Of a stretch of 64,000 nucleotides of DNA, positions 53,620-62,381 are shown piece after piece; position 1 is the first letter of the stretch, and every line of letters begins with the position of its first letter. The notes under the pieces were generated by a model. That model searched no databases, was not told where the DNA came from, and saw only the letters and a program-made list of their open reading frames with translations. The translations under genes and the position numbers were made by a program. This DNA comes from [Clostridium] viride DSM 6836 (lineage in GTDB: Bacteria > Bacillota > Clostridia > Oscillospirales > Oscillospiraceae), in NCBI GenBank assembly GCA_000620945.1, contig JHZO01000007.1:61612-125611 (forward strand), in the 5' to 3' direction.

Positions 53620-54495
53620 TCAGGGACTCCGTTCCATGGCTTTTCGTTTGATGGATTGCACAAATCGGTGGGATGCAGGGGAAAGGGCTTGATCCTTTCG
53701 ATAGACCAAGCAAAGCTCCCGATAGACCGGGGGAGTCAGCTCCTTGCGAATGAACTGATGTGTGGTTCCCCGGATTAACAGTTCCGGCAAGATGCTCATT
53801 CCAAGGCCTTGCTCAACCATGGCCATGACCGCATAGTCGTCTTTGGCGGAATAGGTGATCTTGGGCTGGTACGAGGCGGAATGTAAGGCCTCGAACAGCT
53901 CGCCATCCAAGGATTCCGGACGCAATATGTAGGCTTCGTTTTGCAGCGACGCCATGGAAAAGGTATCGGACTCCAAAGGATGATGTGCTGGAAAAATCGC
54001 AAGGAATTGATCCCGGAGCATGGGAATGACCTCAAAGGAGTTCCCTGTGGGGCGCCGCGAAAAGCCCAAATCCACGGTGCCATTCTGAAGCCAAGCTTCA
54101 ATGTCTTGGTAGTTTCCTTGGCGCAGGTCAAACTGAATGTTGGGATGGTCTTCCATAAATTCCTGGAGCAAGTGCGGCAGCACATGGACGGAGACACTAA
54201 AGATGGTGCCAATGCGAATGGTGCCCATCTCCAGGCCTTGGAACTGCGCGGCATGCTGAAACAGGTCTTGGCTCAGCTGACAGATTTCACGTATCCTCGG
54301 AAGCAGGCTGTCTCCTTCCTCGGTGACGTGAACGCCATCTCGACGGCGCACCAAAAGAGGAACGCCAAGCTCATCCTCTAGACCGGCAATGATGTGACTG
54401 GCAGCCGACTGGGTGTAGCCCATCACATGCGCTGCCTTGGTCAGACTTCCTAAATCTACGGTTTTGAGAAATACCTCTAGGTTTTTGATGTTCAA
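53620..54495 (-). CDS. LysR-family transcriptional regulator
   Basis: About 291 residues from TTG 54495 (MNIKNLEVFLKTVDLGSLTKAAHVMGYTQSAASHIIAGLEDELGVPLLVRRRDGVHVTEEG), an N-terminal LysR winged helix, then an effector domain (TIRIGTIFSVSVHVLPHLLQEF...VDLGFSRRP). GGGAGG lies 9 nt before the TTG, and an extended -10 (TGCTAAAAT) overlaps the position of the upstream ATG, excluding it. It is downstream of the dehydratase operon on the same strand. A LysR-type dyad sits at -65 of that operon, so it is the likely regulator. Confidence 0.9.
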   Translation of the reverse strand: MNIKNLEVFLKTVDLGSLTKAAHVMGYTQSAASHIIAGLEDELGVPLLVRRRDGVHVTEEGDSLLPRIREICQLSQDLFQHAAQFQGLEMGTIRIGTIFSVSVHVLPHLLQEFMEDHPNIQFDLRQGNYQDIEAWLQNGTVDLGFSRRPTGNSFEVIPMLRDQFLAIFPAHHPLESDTFSMASLQNEAYILRPESLDGELFEALHSASYQPKITYSAKDDYAVMAMVEQGLGMSILPELLIRGTTHQFIRKELTPPVYRELCLVYRKDQALSPASHRFVQSIKRKAMERSP

Positions 54496-54593
54496 TCCGA
54501 CCCACCTCCCGTTTACCCCCATTTTAGCATACTCGATGGCACCCGAGAAGGGAAGGATTGGAGAATTTCTTGCTCTTTCTGGCACAAGGATGG

Positions 54594-54633
54594 AGAGAGG
54601 ACGTGTCACGCTAGGCGAAACACCGTCCTCTCT
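54594..54633. other. Imperfect hairpin between activator and LysR genes
   Basis: AGAGAGGACG (54594-54603) and CGTCCTCTCT (54624-54633) with partly paired interior. No T tract. Possible 3' end or processing signal of the dehydratase mRNA. Confidence 0.5.
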
Positions 54634-54677
54634 TCTGCATTGGTCTATAAATTGGTTTTCCCAAGAGCCCCAAATCC

Positions 54678-55457
54678 TTAGGATTGTTTTTGATACAGGG
54701 TATGAGCGAATACCGCTGCCCCCAAAGCGCCAATGACTTGGGGGTTAGCTGGAACATCGATGGCAAGCTCCAGCTGCTCGCTGATGGCAGCAACGAGGCT
54801 GTGATTCAAAGAGCCGCCCCCGGTCATCATCACGCGAGGCACCGCGCCAAGACGCTTTGCCATCCCGGAAACGCGCTTGGCAATGGAAAGAACCGCTCCC
54901 GAGGCGACATTTTCAAGGCTTACGTTGTTGGATAGATGCGAAATTACTTCGGATTCGGCAAACACCGTACACATATTACTAATTGGAACGGGGTTTTGTC
55001 CTTTGCCAGCCAGTGCGGAGAGATCCGAGATGTGACAGTCCAAAACCCGGGCCATCACCTCGAGAAAGCGCCCTGTGCCAGCGGCACACTTGTCATTCAT
55101 GACGAAATTTTCAATCCCGCCCGACTCATCTAGTCGGATGACTTTGGTGTCCTGTCCACCGATGTCGATTATAGTTCTCACGTCGGGCTGAAGAAAGCGC
55201 ATGCCCTTGGCATGGCAGCTGATCTCGGTAATCTGCTTGTCGGCTCCTTTGTAGTTCATTCGTCCATATCCCGTGGCCACGGTGTACAGGACGGAGTCTG
55301 GGGAGCGCTTTGTAGCGGCAAAGGCCAACTGCAATACCTCTTGTACGCCACGGGTGCCGGTTCCCAGTGGATAGACCTCGGCAGCCAGAATGTTCTTTTC
55401 TTCGTCGAGAAGGACGGCTTTGGAGGAGGAAGAGCCAATATCAATCCCCAAAAACAT
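54678..55457 (-). CDS. 2-hydroxyacyl-CoA dehydratase activator (HgdC/HadI-type ATPase)
   Basis: About 259 residues of the ASKHA fold: MFLGIDIGSSSSKAVLLDEE (phosphate 1), TIIDIGGQDTKVI (phosphate 2) and the [4Fe-4S]-binding cysteines in NDKCAAGTGRFLE and ISNMCTVFAESEVISHL. A homodimer holds one cluster and uses ATP to inject a low-potential electron into the dehydratase. The start is ATG 55457, with AAGGTG 5 nt upstream; ATG 55460 is equally in frame. Third gene of the operon. Confidence 0.94.
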   Translation of the reverse strand: MFLGIDIGSSSSKAVLLDEEKNILAAEVYPLGTGTRGVQEVLQLAFAATKRSPDSVLYTVATGYGRMNYKGADKQITEISCHAKGMRFLQPDVRTIIDIGGQDTKVIRLDESGGIENFVMNDKCAAGTGRFLEVMARVLDCHISDLSALAGKGQNPVPISNMCTVFAESEVISHLSNNVSLENVASGAVLSIAKRVSGMAKRLGAVPRVMMTGGGSLNHSLVAAISEQLELAIDVPANPQVIGALGAAVFAHTLYQKQS

Positions 55458-55492
55458 CATAACACCTTCCATTCCAGAAAAAGTAGCAAGGA

Positions 55493-56623
55493 TTACAACT
55501 TCGTTTCCAGAAATCCTTGGATGCGGGTGCGAAGCTGCTCTACCGAGTCCACGTGCTGGTCGATTTCTATGCTGAGCATGGTCACCCCCCGCTCGCTCAA
55601 ATCTTTTTGCACTAAGGGCTGATCAAAGGCTTCGGGATCGCAAAACTTGGTGAGGCAGAAGAGGACGGCATCGGCGCCATGGGAGATGGCCATGTCCGCC
55701 AGGAGCGTTCCGCGAGGCTTTTTGGGTTCGTAAAGAACCGAGGCGGCCTGTAAGTCTAAGAAGCGGTACGCAAGCTTGGAGGCAGGTGAGCCGCTCTCCC
55801 GGGTTTTGGTGCGGAACTGCAAGGATTCCTGGCAAAGAAGATCATCGACGATGGCGATCTCCAACTCAACCAAGAGATCCAAGACCGATTCAGAGTCAAT
55901 CATAATCCCCGTTGCCACCATTCGTGTCCCATGGAAGTCTTCCTTCGGCTGTTTCTTAAGCTCACTTAGGAGGGCGGATAGCGTTTCGGTATACTCTTCC
56001 TTGTCCATATAGTACGCAGCTTTGATGAGGTAATGCCGGGTTTTGGCGTTGATGGTTTGTAAGTAGTCCGGTACCGTCTGGATGAAATCCATCATCGTAG
56101 CCCGGTACTTTTCATAAATGGCAATGGCTTTTTGCAGCGAAATTGGGGTAGCGGAAGGATCCTGCAAGGCCTTCAGTGCGTCAGATAGATAGGAGAACTC
56201 ACTCAGAAGCTGTTCGTGTGCGCCGGAGAGGGTTCGGTTGTGGGGAATGGTCACACCCAGGATGGGTACGTGAGGAAGCGCCACCTTCATATTTTCGCAC
56301 ATGCATTTTAGCGTATCGCATTGAGAAGGAATTAAAATGGCGCGCAGAACATCATAGGACCCCAGCATGGCCAGCTCCATATTGGCGCGCATGATGGAGC
56401 AGCAAAAGCTTTGCAGGTATTTGTCCGCATGGGAAAATCCAGAGACGCCACCCCAAAGGCCCACCGGAAGGAATCCTGCGGCGTAGACCAGTTCCTCTGG
56501 CAGGAAGAGTGGGAAGAGCCCCACGGCAGGCTTTTGGGTCCTTTGCATGGAGCGCCGAATGGTCTGGGCTGGATGATAGCCGGCATCGTAGAGTTCCTGA
56601 ATCAGATCGTGTACCTTTGCCAT
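55493..56623 (-). CDS. 2-hydroxyacyl-CoA dehydratase, beta-type subunit
   Basis: 376 residues of the HgdB/FldC/HadC family: PAVGLFPLFLPEELVYAAGFLPVGLWGG at the N-terminus, conserved cysteines in SFCCSIMRA, SQCDTLKCMCENM and LFCLTKFCDPEAFD, the last being the 4Fe-4S ligand region, and the closing TMLSIEIDQHVDSVEQLRTRIQGFLE. With the alpha subunit and the activator it removes water from (R)-2-hydroxyacyl-CoA by a ketyl radical mechanism. It starts 2 bp after the alpha gene stop. Which 2-hydroxyacyl-CoA is used cannot be told. Confidence 0.92.
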   Translation of the reverse strand: MAKVHDLIQELYDAGYHPAQTIRRSMQRTQKPAVGLFPLFLPEELVYAAGFLPVGLWGGVSGFSHADKYLQSFCCSIMRANMELAMLGSYDVLRAILIPSQCDTLKCMCENMKVALPHVPILGVTIPHNRTLSGAHEQLLSEFSYLSDALKALQDPSATPISLQKAIAIYEKYRATMMDFIQTVPDYLQTINAKTRHYLIKAAYYMDKEEYTETLSALLSELKKQPKEDFHGTRMVATGIMIDSESVLDLLVELEIAIVDDLLCQESLQFRTKTRESGSPASKLAYRFLDLQAASVLYEPKKPRGTLLADMAISHGADAVLFCLTKFCDPEAFDQPLVQKDLSERGVTMLSIEIDQHVDSVEQLRTRIQGFLETKL

Positions 56624-56625
56624 GA

Positions 56626-57861
56626 TTAGTCCCTTCCTTTCTTTCGTTTGGACTCCTCCATCATCTCGGCCAGTGCTTGCATGCGCGTTTCATACTGTGC
56701 TTCGGAGAAGAGCCTAGGATCGGTTTGATCCCCGTCAAAGATGACGGAGGGGACGCCACATTCCTCGTAGATGCGACGTTGGAGTTCATATTGACGGAAA
56801 TCCATCAGCTTACAGCTTCGATTGGAGTGAAATACAATGCCGTCCAGCTGGAACTTGCGGGCTAAGCTCACCATGTTCTCCACGTCGTAGTTGAGGTTGC
56901 GGTTGGGGTAGACGTTCATGGAATAGGCCTTGGCCATTCCCTCGATGTCGCCGGTCTCATAGGTGACGGTCCAGGACTTTGGATAGGTGGAGGTCACCAC
57001 GTTCATGCCCAGGTTTTTCAAGGTCTTATAGTTGTGATTCAGATAGGGCCAGCAGGCAATGCCATCCCAGAGAATCCGGTAGCGTTCCTCTCGGTCATTC
57101 CAGGGGCCTTGCCCGAGTTTGACCTTTTCGGCCAATTCATCGTGCCAAAGCTGGAAGAGAGCACGGCCCTCCTGGGTGCCTCTGGCAAAGACGATGATGG
57201 CCATATAGTTAAAGAGGTCAAAGCCGTTTAAGGGGGAGGGGGTATGGATCGCCATGTCGGTGGCTTTTTTCCACCACTCGGAGGTTTCGTTGGAGATTTT
57301 CATGACCTCTTGCAAGCGATCAAAGTCGAATGATTTTCCCGTGATTTCCTCCAATTGCTCAATGGCGTGATAGATTTGCGCTTTCATGTACTTGGCATTA
57401 TGCTCCTGCACCTCATCGGTGTGGTTAAAGGGCGTATCGAACATAATGAGGGGAATGTTCAGCTCCTTAGAGAGGTTTTCATACCACTTGATCACCGTAT
57501 GGCAGATATTGCTGGTGCAAAGGAGAAGATCCGGTAAGGGCATATTTTCTGCCTTGCTGTGCCCCAGCTCGGTATACGCCAAGTTTACACGGGCATAGGA
57601 GCACAGATCGGAGGAGTAGCCCATGGATTCCGTATGTTCAATGAAGGTGGGAGAGTCCTTTCGTGCTCCAAGGGCCGCCGCGTGATTCTCCGGATACAAG
57701 GTAACAATATCCATGGTGGTCAAAAGCTCCTGGGGTGCAATGGAGGTGCTCCAGCAAACCAATTTTCCGCTTTCTTTTGCCTGATATGCTTCTTCGTAGT
57801 GTCGCTTGAGCATCTGGTTCATCAATTCTCTTGAGGTGACCGGTGTTTTCTCACTTCCCAT
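56626..57861 (-). CDS. 2-hydroxyacyl-CoA dehydratase, alpha-type subunit
   Basis: 411 residues from ATG 57861 (AAGGAG upstream; the in-frame GTG at 57870 overlaps the RBS). Family segments: KLVCWSTSIAPQELLTTMDIVTLYPENHAA, LCSYARVNL, LLLCTSNICHTVIKWYENLS, FHSNRSCKLMDFRQYELQRRI and GVPSVIFDGDQTDPRLFSEAQYETRMQAL. The SNRSCK cysteine and those near 92 and 118 are cluster ligands. First gene of the had/hgd-like operon. No CoA-transferase or 2-hydroxyacid dehydrogenase is adjacent, so substrate supply is encoded elsewhere. Confidence 0.93.
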   Translation of the reverse strand: MGSEKTPVTSRELMNQMLKRHYEEAYQAKESGKLVCWSTSIAPQELLTTMDIVTLYPENHAAALGARKDSPTFIEHTESMGYSSDLCSYARVNLAYTELGHSKAENMPLPDLLLCTSNICHTVIKWYENLSKELNIPLIMFDTPFNHTDEVQEHNAKYMKAQIYHAIEQLEEITGKSFDFDRLQEVMKISNETSEWWKKATDMAIHTPSPLNGFDLFNYMAIIVFARGTQEGRALFQLWHDELAEKVKLGQGPWNDREERYRILWDGIACWPYLNHNYKTLKNLGMNVVTSTYPKSWTVTYETGDIEGMAKAYSMNVYPNRNLNYDVENMVSLARKFQLDGIVFHSNRSCKLMDFRQYELQRRIYEECGVPSVIFDGDQTDPRLFSEAQYETRMQALAEMMEESKRKKGRD

Positions 57862-57914
57862 AGCAAGCACTCCTTTTTCTAGTGACCCATCGGCGGAAGA
57901 CGGGCCTTTCCGTT

Positions 57915-57984
57915 AGTATATATTCTAGAACACCGGCTGTAAAACGACTCTTTCTAAGAAGGGTCATGAAAACTATTCATGACC
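57915..57984 (-). promoter_or_regulatory. Dehydratase operon promoter with upstream LysR-type dyad
   Basis: Minus strand TTTACA (57943-57938), 17-bp spacer, TATACT (57920-57915), start near 57908. GGTCATGAA (57962-57970) and TTCATGACC (57976-57984) form a perfect dyad, 5-bp centre, centred at 57973, 65 bp upstream of the start. 57985-58228 shows no gene. Confidence 0.8.
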
Positions 57985-58228
57985 TCAGGGTCGAAAAGAA
58001 GGCATACCCAGTAAGGACTCGATTTTCTAAGTTGTCAGGCTGCATAAGCCCTGAAAAAATGGGTTTCCGGAGAGAAAAGAGAACATCACCAGAAAAAACA
58101 TGTTTCTATTTTACTTAACTTATTGTAATATAGAGATAGAATAGTCCTATTTGGCATATAAAAACGGGTGAGAAAGGGAGTGACTAAGTCGTCGCGTTCC
58201 ACCGAATCAAAACAAAGGGGGAAGGTCA

Positions 58229-60511
58229 ATGGGGAAACATACCTTGTTAAAACGAATGATACCGGCTGTCCTATGTGCATTGGCTATTTTTATCATTGCA
58301 GCGTTTGGTGCACATGTTTTTATAGAGGAAACCACCGAGGATATCAACCAACAGCAACAACAGTTTTTAAGTGAGATCGCCACGCAGAATGCGCGAAGCG
58401 TGCAACGAACCGTACAAATGAATTTGGACGAGTTGAAGATCATTGCCAACATTCTAAACCATGAGGGGACCTTTCGTCTGGACCATGTGATGGGACTGCT
58501 AAAGCTCGAAAATAAGCGATCCTCCTTTAAGCGAATGGGCTATGCCAATTTAGAGGGGGATGCGCTCACAACGGATGGTGAGGTCTTTAGCATTGCGGAT
58601 CGAGATTACTTTTCCCAGGCCCTGGGAGGGCAGGGGAGTATCTCCGATCGACTCACGGATAAAACGGACGGAGGTTCCATCAACGTCTATGCGGTGCCCT
58701 TATATCATCAGGACACCTTAGAAGGAGTTCTGTTCGCAACGAGCGAGACAAGTGAATTTACTAATCTCCTAAGCACGCCGCTCTTTGACGGTCAGGGCTT
58801 TTCCTATGTCATTACAGAGGATGGTACACCAGTGGTCTTTTCCGAGAATCATCAAAAGTTTTCTGAATTCGAGAACTTCTTTGAGGAAATTCGGATGAAT
58901 GAAGACGGAGAAGAAACAATGCGCCAATTAAGAGAAGATATGCAGAACAAGAAAAGCGGCATCCTCGAGTATCAACGGGATCACGTTGCTCGGATCGGAG
59001 CTTACTCTAGCGTGGAAGTCAACGATTGGTACGTGGTCTCGGTAGTACCAAAGGAAGTGATCTCACAGAATGCGTATCAAATTGTTCTGCGTAATGTCTC
59101 GATTGCAGTGTTTACGGCAGTCATGAGTGTGGGATTGATCCTGTTCATCCTGATTCAAAACGCAAAGAATCGAACCCGCTTGGAACGCATTGCCTACTAT
59201 GATGAACTCATTGAGATGCCGAACTTTAATTCCTTTCAAGAACAAGCGCAACGAACCCTGGAGGAACGAGCGGAGGATCAATTCAGTTTTGTGAAACTGG
59301 ATGTCGATAAATTTAAGCTGATCAACGATCGCTTTGGCTTTGCGGAAGGGGATCGTGTGCTCAAAAACATGGCGAAAGCCCTTCGCGATGTGGTCAAAGA
59401 GGAAGACGAGTTGTTTGCTCGCGTGGCCGTGGATGAGTTCATCTTGATGCTAAATGCAACGCAAAAAGACGAGCTAGAAGCGCTACAGCAACGGTTCATG
59501 GAGCGCTTTGATGCTTTGATGGGTCCGGCATTACGGTACTATGTTCGATTCCCGTCCGGACGCTACATCACCACCCCGGGAGAGTGCTCCATGAAGGATA
59601 TTTTTGAAAAGGTAAACTATGCGCATCGCCAAGCCAAATTGATGCCAGAGAAATCTGGGGTTTGGGAATTTCACTACGATGACGCTGAAAAGGCTAAGGC
59701 ACTGCGCGAGACGGAACTGCAAGATAAAATGCACTCTGCCTTGGAACATCACGAATTTAAGGTGTATTTGCAGCCCAAATACGAACTCAAACACGAGACG
59801 ATTGTCGGAGCGGAAGCTTTGGTTCGTTGGCAGGAGGCCAACGGAGATCTGGTCTCTCCCGCTGAGTTCATTCCGCTGTTTGAGCGCAATGGATTCATCA
59901 TACAGCTGGACCTGTTTATGTTCGAACAGGTTTGTGCCATCCTTCGAGACTGGATGGAACGGGCGCAGCCCCTGGTCACCATTTCGGTCAACTTCTCTCG
60001 CCTGCATCTTTTGAATCCACATTTCATTGAAGAACTGGTTACCATCGCGGATCGCTATGTCATTCCTAAGGAATGCATCGAAATTGAGCTGACGGAAACC
60101 GTTGTTTTTGAATATATGGATCAGTTCGTAGAGGTCTTGGAGCAGCTGCATGAAGCCGGGTTTACCATGTCGATGGACGACTTTGGGGCAGGGCATTCGT
60201 CTTTAGGGCTTCTCAAAAACCTATCGGTGGATGCCATAAAGATGGATCGAAGCTTTTTCGCGAATAACAAACAGGAGCATCGAACCAAGACCGTGGTGGG
60301 GTGCGTCATTGATATGGCACAGAAGCTGAACATTCATACCGTGGCGGAAGGGGTGGAACAGGTGGAGCACATTTTGTTTCTGCGTGAAGTTGGGTGTGAA
60401 GTTGTTCAGGGCTACTACTATGCGAAACCCATGCCCGCCGAGGAGTTTAATCGGCGGCATGAGTTTCCTTGTAAGTCCGAGTGTGAAAGCCAAGAAACGA
60501 TTAGAAGATAG
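58229..60511 (+). CDS. Membrane c-di-GMP phosphodiesterase: dCache sensor, degenerate GGDEF, EAL
   Basis: 760 residues. N-terminal helix (10-32), extracytoplasmic Cache-like sensor (about 35-285; FSIADRDYFSQALGGQGSISDRL, INVYAVPLY), second helix (VFTAVMSVGLILFILI). The GGDEF domain (330-470) has RVAVDEF near 397 in place of RxGGDEF, so cyclase activity should be lost. The EAL domain (505-740) has EALVRW, NFSRLHL, ELTET, DDFGAGHSSL, KMDRSFF and AEGVEQ, all needed for hydrolysis of c-di-GMP. RBS AAAGGGGGAAGG. Single gene with terminator. Expected role: lowers c-di-GMP in response to an external small molecule. Confidence 0.93.
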   Translation: MGKHTLLKRMIPAVLCALAIFIIAAFGAHVFIEETTEDINQQQQQFLSEIATQNARSVQRTVQMNLDELKIIANILNHEGTFRLDHVMGLLKLENKRSSFKRMGYANLEGDALTTDGEVFSIADRDYFSQALGGQGSISDRLTDKTDGGSINVYAVPLYHQDTLEGVLFATSETSEFTNLLSTPLFDGQGFSYVITEDGTPVVFSENHQKFSEFENFFEEIRMNEDGEETMRQLREDMQNKKSGILEYQRDHVARIGAYSSVEVNDWYVVSVVPKEVISQNAYQIVLRNVSIAVFTAVMSVGLILFILIQNAKNRTRLERIAYYDELIEMPNFNSFQEQAQRTLEERAEDQFSFVKLDVDKFKLINDRFGFAEGDRVLKNMAKALRDVVKEEDELFARVAVDEFILMLNATQKDELEALQQRFMERFDALMGPALRYYVRFPSGRYITTPGECSMKDIFEKVNYAHRQAKLMPEKSGVWEFHYDDAEKAKALRETELQDKMHSALEHHEFKVYLQPKYELKHETIVGAEALVRWQEANGDLVSPAEFIPLFERNGFIIQLDLFMFEQVCAILRDWMERAQPLVTISVNFSRLHLLNPHFIEELVTIADRYVIPKECIEIELTETVVFEYMDQFVEVLEQLHEAGFTMSMDDFGAGHSSLGLLKNLSVDAIKMDRSFFANNKQEHRTKTVVGCVIDMAQKLNIHTVAEGVEQVEHILFLREVGCEVVQGYYYAKPMPAEEFNRRHEFPCKSECESQETIRR

Positions 60512-60543
60512 AAAACAGGTGGCCGTTTGGCCGCCTGTTTTTT
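60512..60543 (+). terminator. Terminator of the EAL gene
   Basis: AAAACAGGTGGCC / GGCCGCCTGTTTT, loop GTTT, T tail. Confidence 0.92.
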
Positions 60544-60604
60544 CGTTCTATGAACATGCATCAAGTAGGATTGTTTGTGGAATCAATATGCTTCAAAAAC
60601 AAAG

Positions 60605-60680
60605 AAAAAACACCCGAAATCCGAAGATATCAGGTGCATTTCTGGTGGAGACAACAGAACTCGAATGTATTAAACCATAT
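60605..60680 (-). repeat. tRNA/tmRNA-like 3' end scar with terminator
   Basis: On the minus strand TTCGAGT (T-loop-like) is followed by TCTGT and TGTCTCC-A-CCA, that is T-loop, T-stem strand, acceptor strand, discriminator and CCA. After 7 nt comes a terminator CACCTGATATC-TTCG-GATTTCGGGTG and TTTTTT (60636-60605). No 5' half can be found upstream on that strand. It resembles the truncated tRNA copies elsewhere in the window and may be another integration scar. The rest of 60544-60957 shows no gene. Confidence 0.5.
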
Positions 60681-60957
60681 GTTTCACAATGCTCTTAAAT
60701 ACTTTATTGTATTGCGTGGTGATACCTTCTATTTGTCAAAAACCTAGCAATTCCAATGGTTTGATGCACTCTGAATTCAGAAATATAGTAAACACAATGA
60801 CTTTTCAATCAGAGATGCAAAAATAGTTTTCTAAGCATTTTTTAGATGATTTTTTGGATGTGAAACAGCCTGATTTCCTGACATTACACTTCGCTGCTAG
60901 AATATTTTTCATATTTGCTAGTAGCAGAAGATAACAACACTTAACATTTGCAATCTG

Positions 60958-62205
60958 CTATGAGGTCAATAGCTTTAAGAGCTCAACTCGTGAACCTATG
61001 CCTAACTTTTTATAACTATTGTAGATAGTTTTTTTGACGGTACCTTCAGAGATATTTAGTTTGTTTGCGATGTAGCGATTGGTATAACCATTTGCTACAT
61101 AGCTTATTATTTCTTGTTGGCGAGTTGATAGGGTAGTAGATTCTAAATTGATATGCACAACAGGCTTTTCTTCTTTAGATAGAACAACCATAAATACGTT
61201 TTCTTCTGGCCTATAGAAGGTCGTTATTTCAAAAAAAATAGCCTCTCCTATATTACTATTTAAGTTGATTTTTCCGTTTTCTTTAGAAAGTGATATAAGG
61301 CACTGTTGAAATGGACTGCTGTTTATTAAAGAATTGACTTTTATGTCGGTTTCGCTTAGTAGTTTCTTAAAGTAAGAATTACATCCGACGATATATGGAT
61401 CATGCTCATTTACGATACTAATTTCACAAACACCGAATTGATCGGATTCTGGATAGATTGAACTCGATAAGTTTAATTTCTTTTGCAATACTTTGTATTT
61501 GTCCGCAGAAATCCTTTTTGCATATAGGATTACTTTTGTTTTTGCAAAAGGAAATAAGTTGATATCAAAAAAGAACGATTCACCATGATAATGCAATTCA
61601 TCTAAAAAATGAATTACCTTATTGCTCTGTAATGCTTTGTTATACACTTTTTTATTTAGAATGTTTGTACAGTGATAGGTAATAGCACTAATATCTTTGC
61701 CAATAAAGGAATTTAGACCAATGCTTGAGTCAGGATATATGGAATCAATGGTAAATAAGTTGTTTTCTAATTCAGCTTGCAAGGTAATTAGGATGAACTC
61801 CTCCTGCTGAACCACAAAATGATTGAATAGTTCATGATTTTCCAAAGGGGCTTGATATAAATGCTCCGCTATTACTTTTTTTCCAATACCAAAAAGTGTA
61901 TTATCAATAACCTCAATGGTAGTATCCCAAGCAATGGAGGTATCTTCAAACTGAGCTATATATGAAATTAAACCACGCTCTTTCCATTCTGGAAAACGTT
62001 GGTGCCATCGAGCGGCATGTTCTGATGGCATAACATCATAGAGGCTTTTTCCAACACATTGCTCCGAAAAATCGTACAATCTGCAGTTTGTGCTATTGCT
62101 AGAAATGATGATTAGATTTCCCTCAGTAGTCATTTTGAACGTAAAAATTCGATAGTCTTCGTTGTCCCAGTATTTGGATATGGCTTCTGTCGTATAACGC
62201 AGCAT
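60958..62205 (-). CDS. LuxR-type transcriptional regulator with PAS-like sensor region
   Basis: 415 residues. The N-terminal 340 residues contain two or three PAS-like segments (FKMTTEGNLIIISSNSTNCRLYDFSEQCVGKSLYDVMP; CEISIVNEHDPYIVGCNSYFKKLL). C-terminal LuxR/GerE helix-turn-helix (LSTRQQEIISYVANGYTNRYIANKLNISEGTVKKTIYNSYKKLGIGSRVELLKLL). ATG at 62205 follows GAGGTG. AT-rich with codon use unlike the core genes. It is divergent from an SLH surface protein and probably controls it. Confidence 0.85.
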   Translation of the reverse strand: MLRYTTEAISKYWDNEDYRIFTFKMTTEGNLIIISSNSTNCRLYDFSEQCVGKSLYDVMPSEHAARWHQRFPEWKERGLISYIAQFEDTSIAWDTTIEVIDNTLFGIGKKVIAEHLYQAPLENHELFNHFVVQQEEFILITLQAELENNLFTIDSIYPDSSIGLNSFIGKDISAITYHCTNILNKKVYNKALQSNKVIHFLDELHYHGESFFFDINLFPFAKTKVILYAKRISADKYKVLQKKLNLSSSIYPESDQFGVCEISIVNEHDPYIVGCNSYFKKLLSETDIKVNSLINSSPFQQCLISLSKENGKINLNSNIGEAIFFEITTFYRPEENVFMVVLSKEEKPVVHINLESTTLSTRQQEIISYVANGYTNRYIANKLNISEGTVKKTIYNSYKKLGIGSRVELLKLLTS

Positions 62206-62237
62206 GTAGTCACCTCAAATACATAGTGGTAGTATTT

Positions 62238-62266
62238 ATTCTATACTATTTTTCAAAATTTTACAA
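62238..62266 (-). promoter_or_regulatory. Promoter of the LuxR-type gene
   Basis: Minus strand TTGTAA (62266-62261), 17-bp spacer, TAGAAT (62243-62238). Confidence 0.65.
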
Positions 62267-62307
62267 GATATAACCAACGAAAGTGGTACTGGTCAACTTA
62301 AGTATCA

Positions 62308-62357
62308 TTGAAATTGGTACTAACTGGATTATACTTTGAACTAAGTGCAAACACTTA
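62308..62357 (+). promoter_or_regulatory. Promoter of the SLH gene with inverted repeat
   Basis: TTGAAA (62308-62313), 16-bp spacer, TATACT (62330-62335). TAAGTG-CAAA-CACTTA (62342-62357) is centred just after the start site. The motif GGTACT is repeated at 62285 and 62316, possible activator half-sites. Confidence 0.7.
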
Positions 62358-62381
62358 ACAGAAGAAAGGGAGGACTTAGAC

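Noticed and set aside
57985..58228. Riboswitch upstream of the dGGDEF-EAL gene
   Set aside because: No c-di-GMP-I/II riboswitch-like core or convincing nested stems could be recognised by eye.
60384..60747. ORFs overlapping the EAL 3' end and the region after it
   Set aside because: They cross the EAL terminator and the tRNA-like scar and lack start signals.
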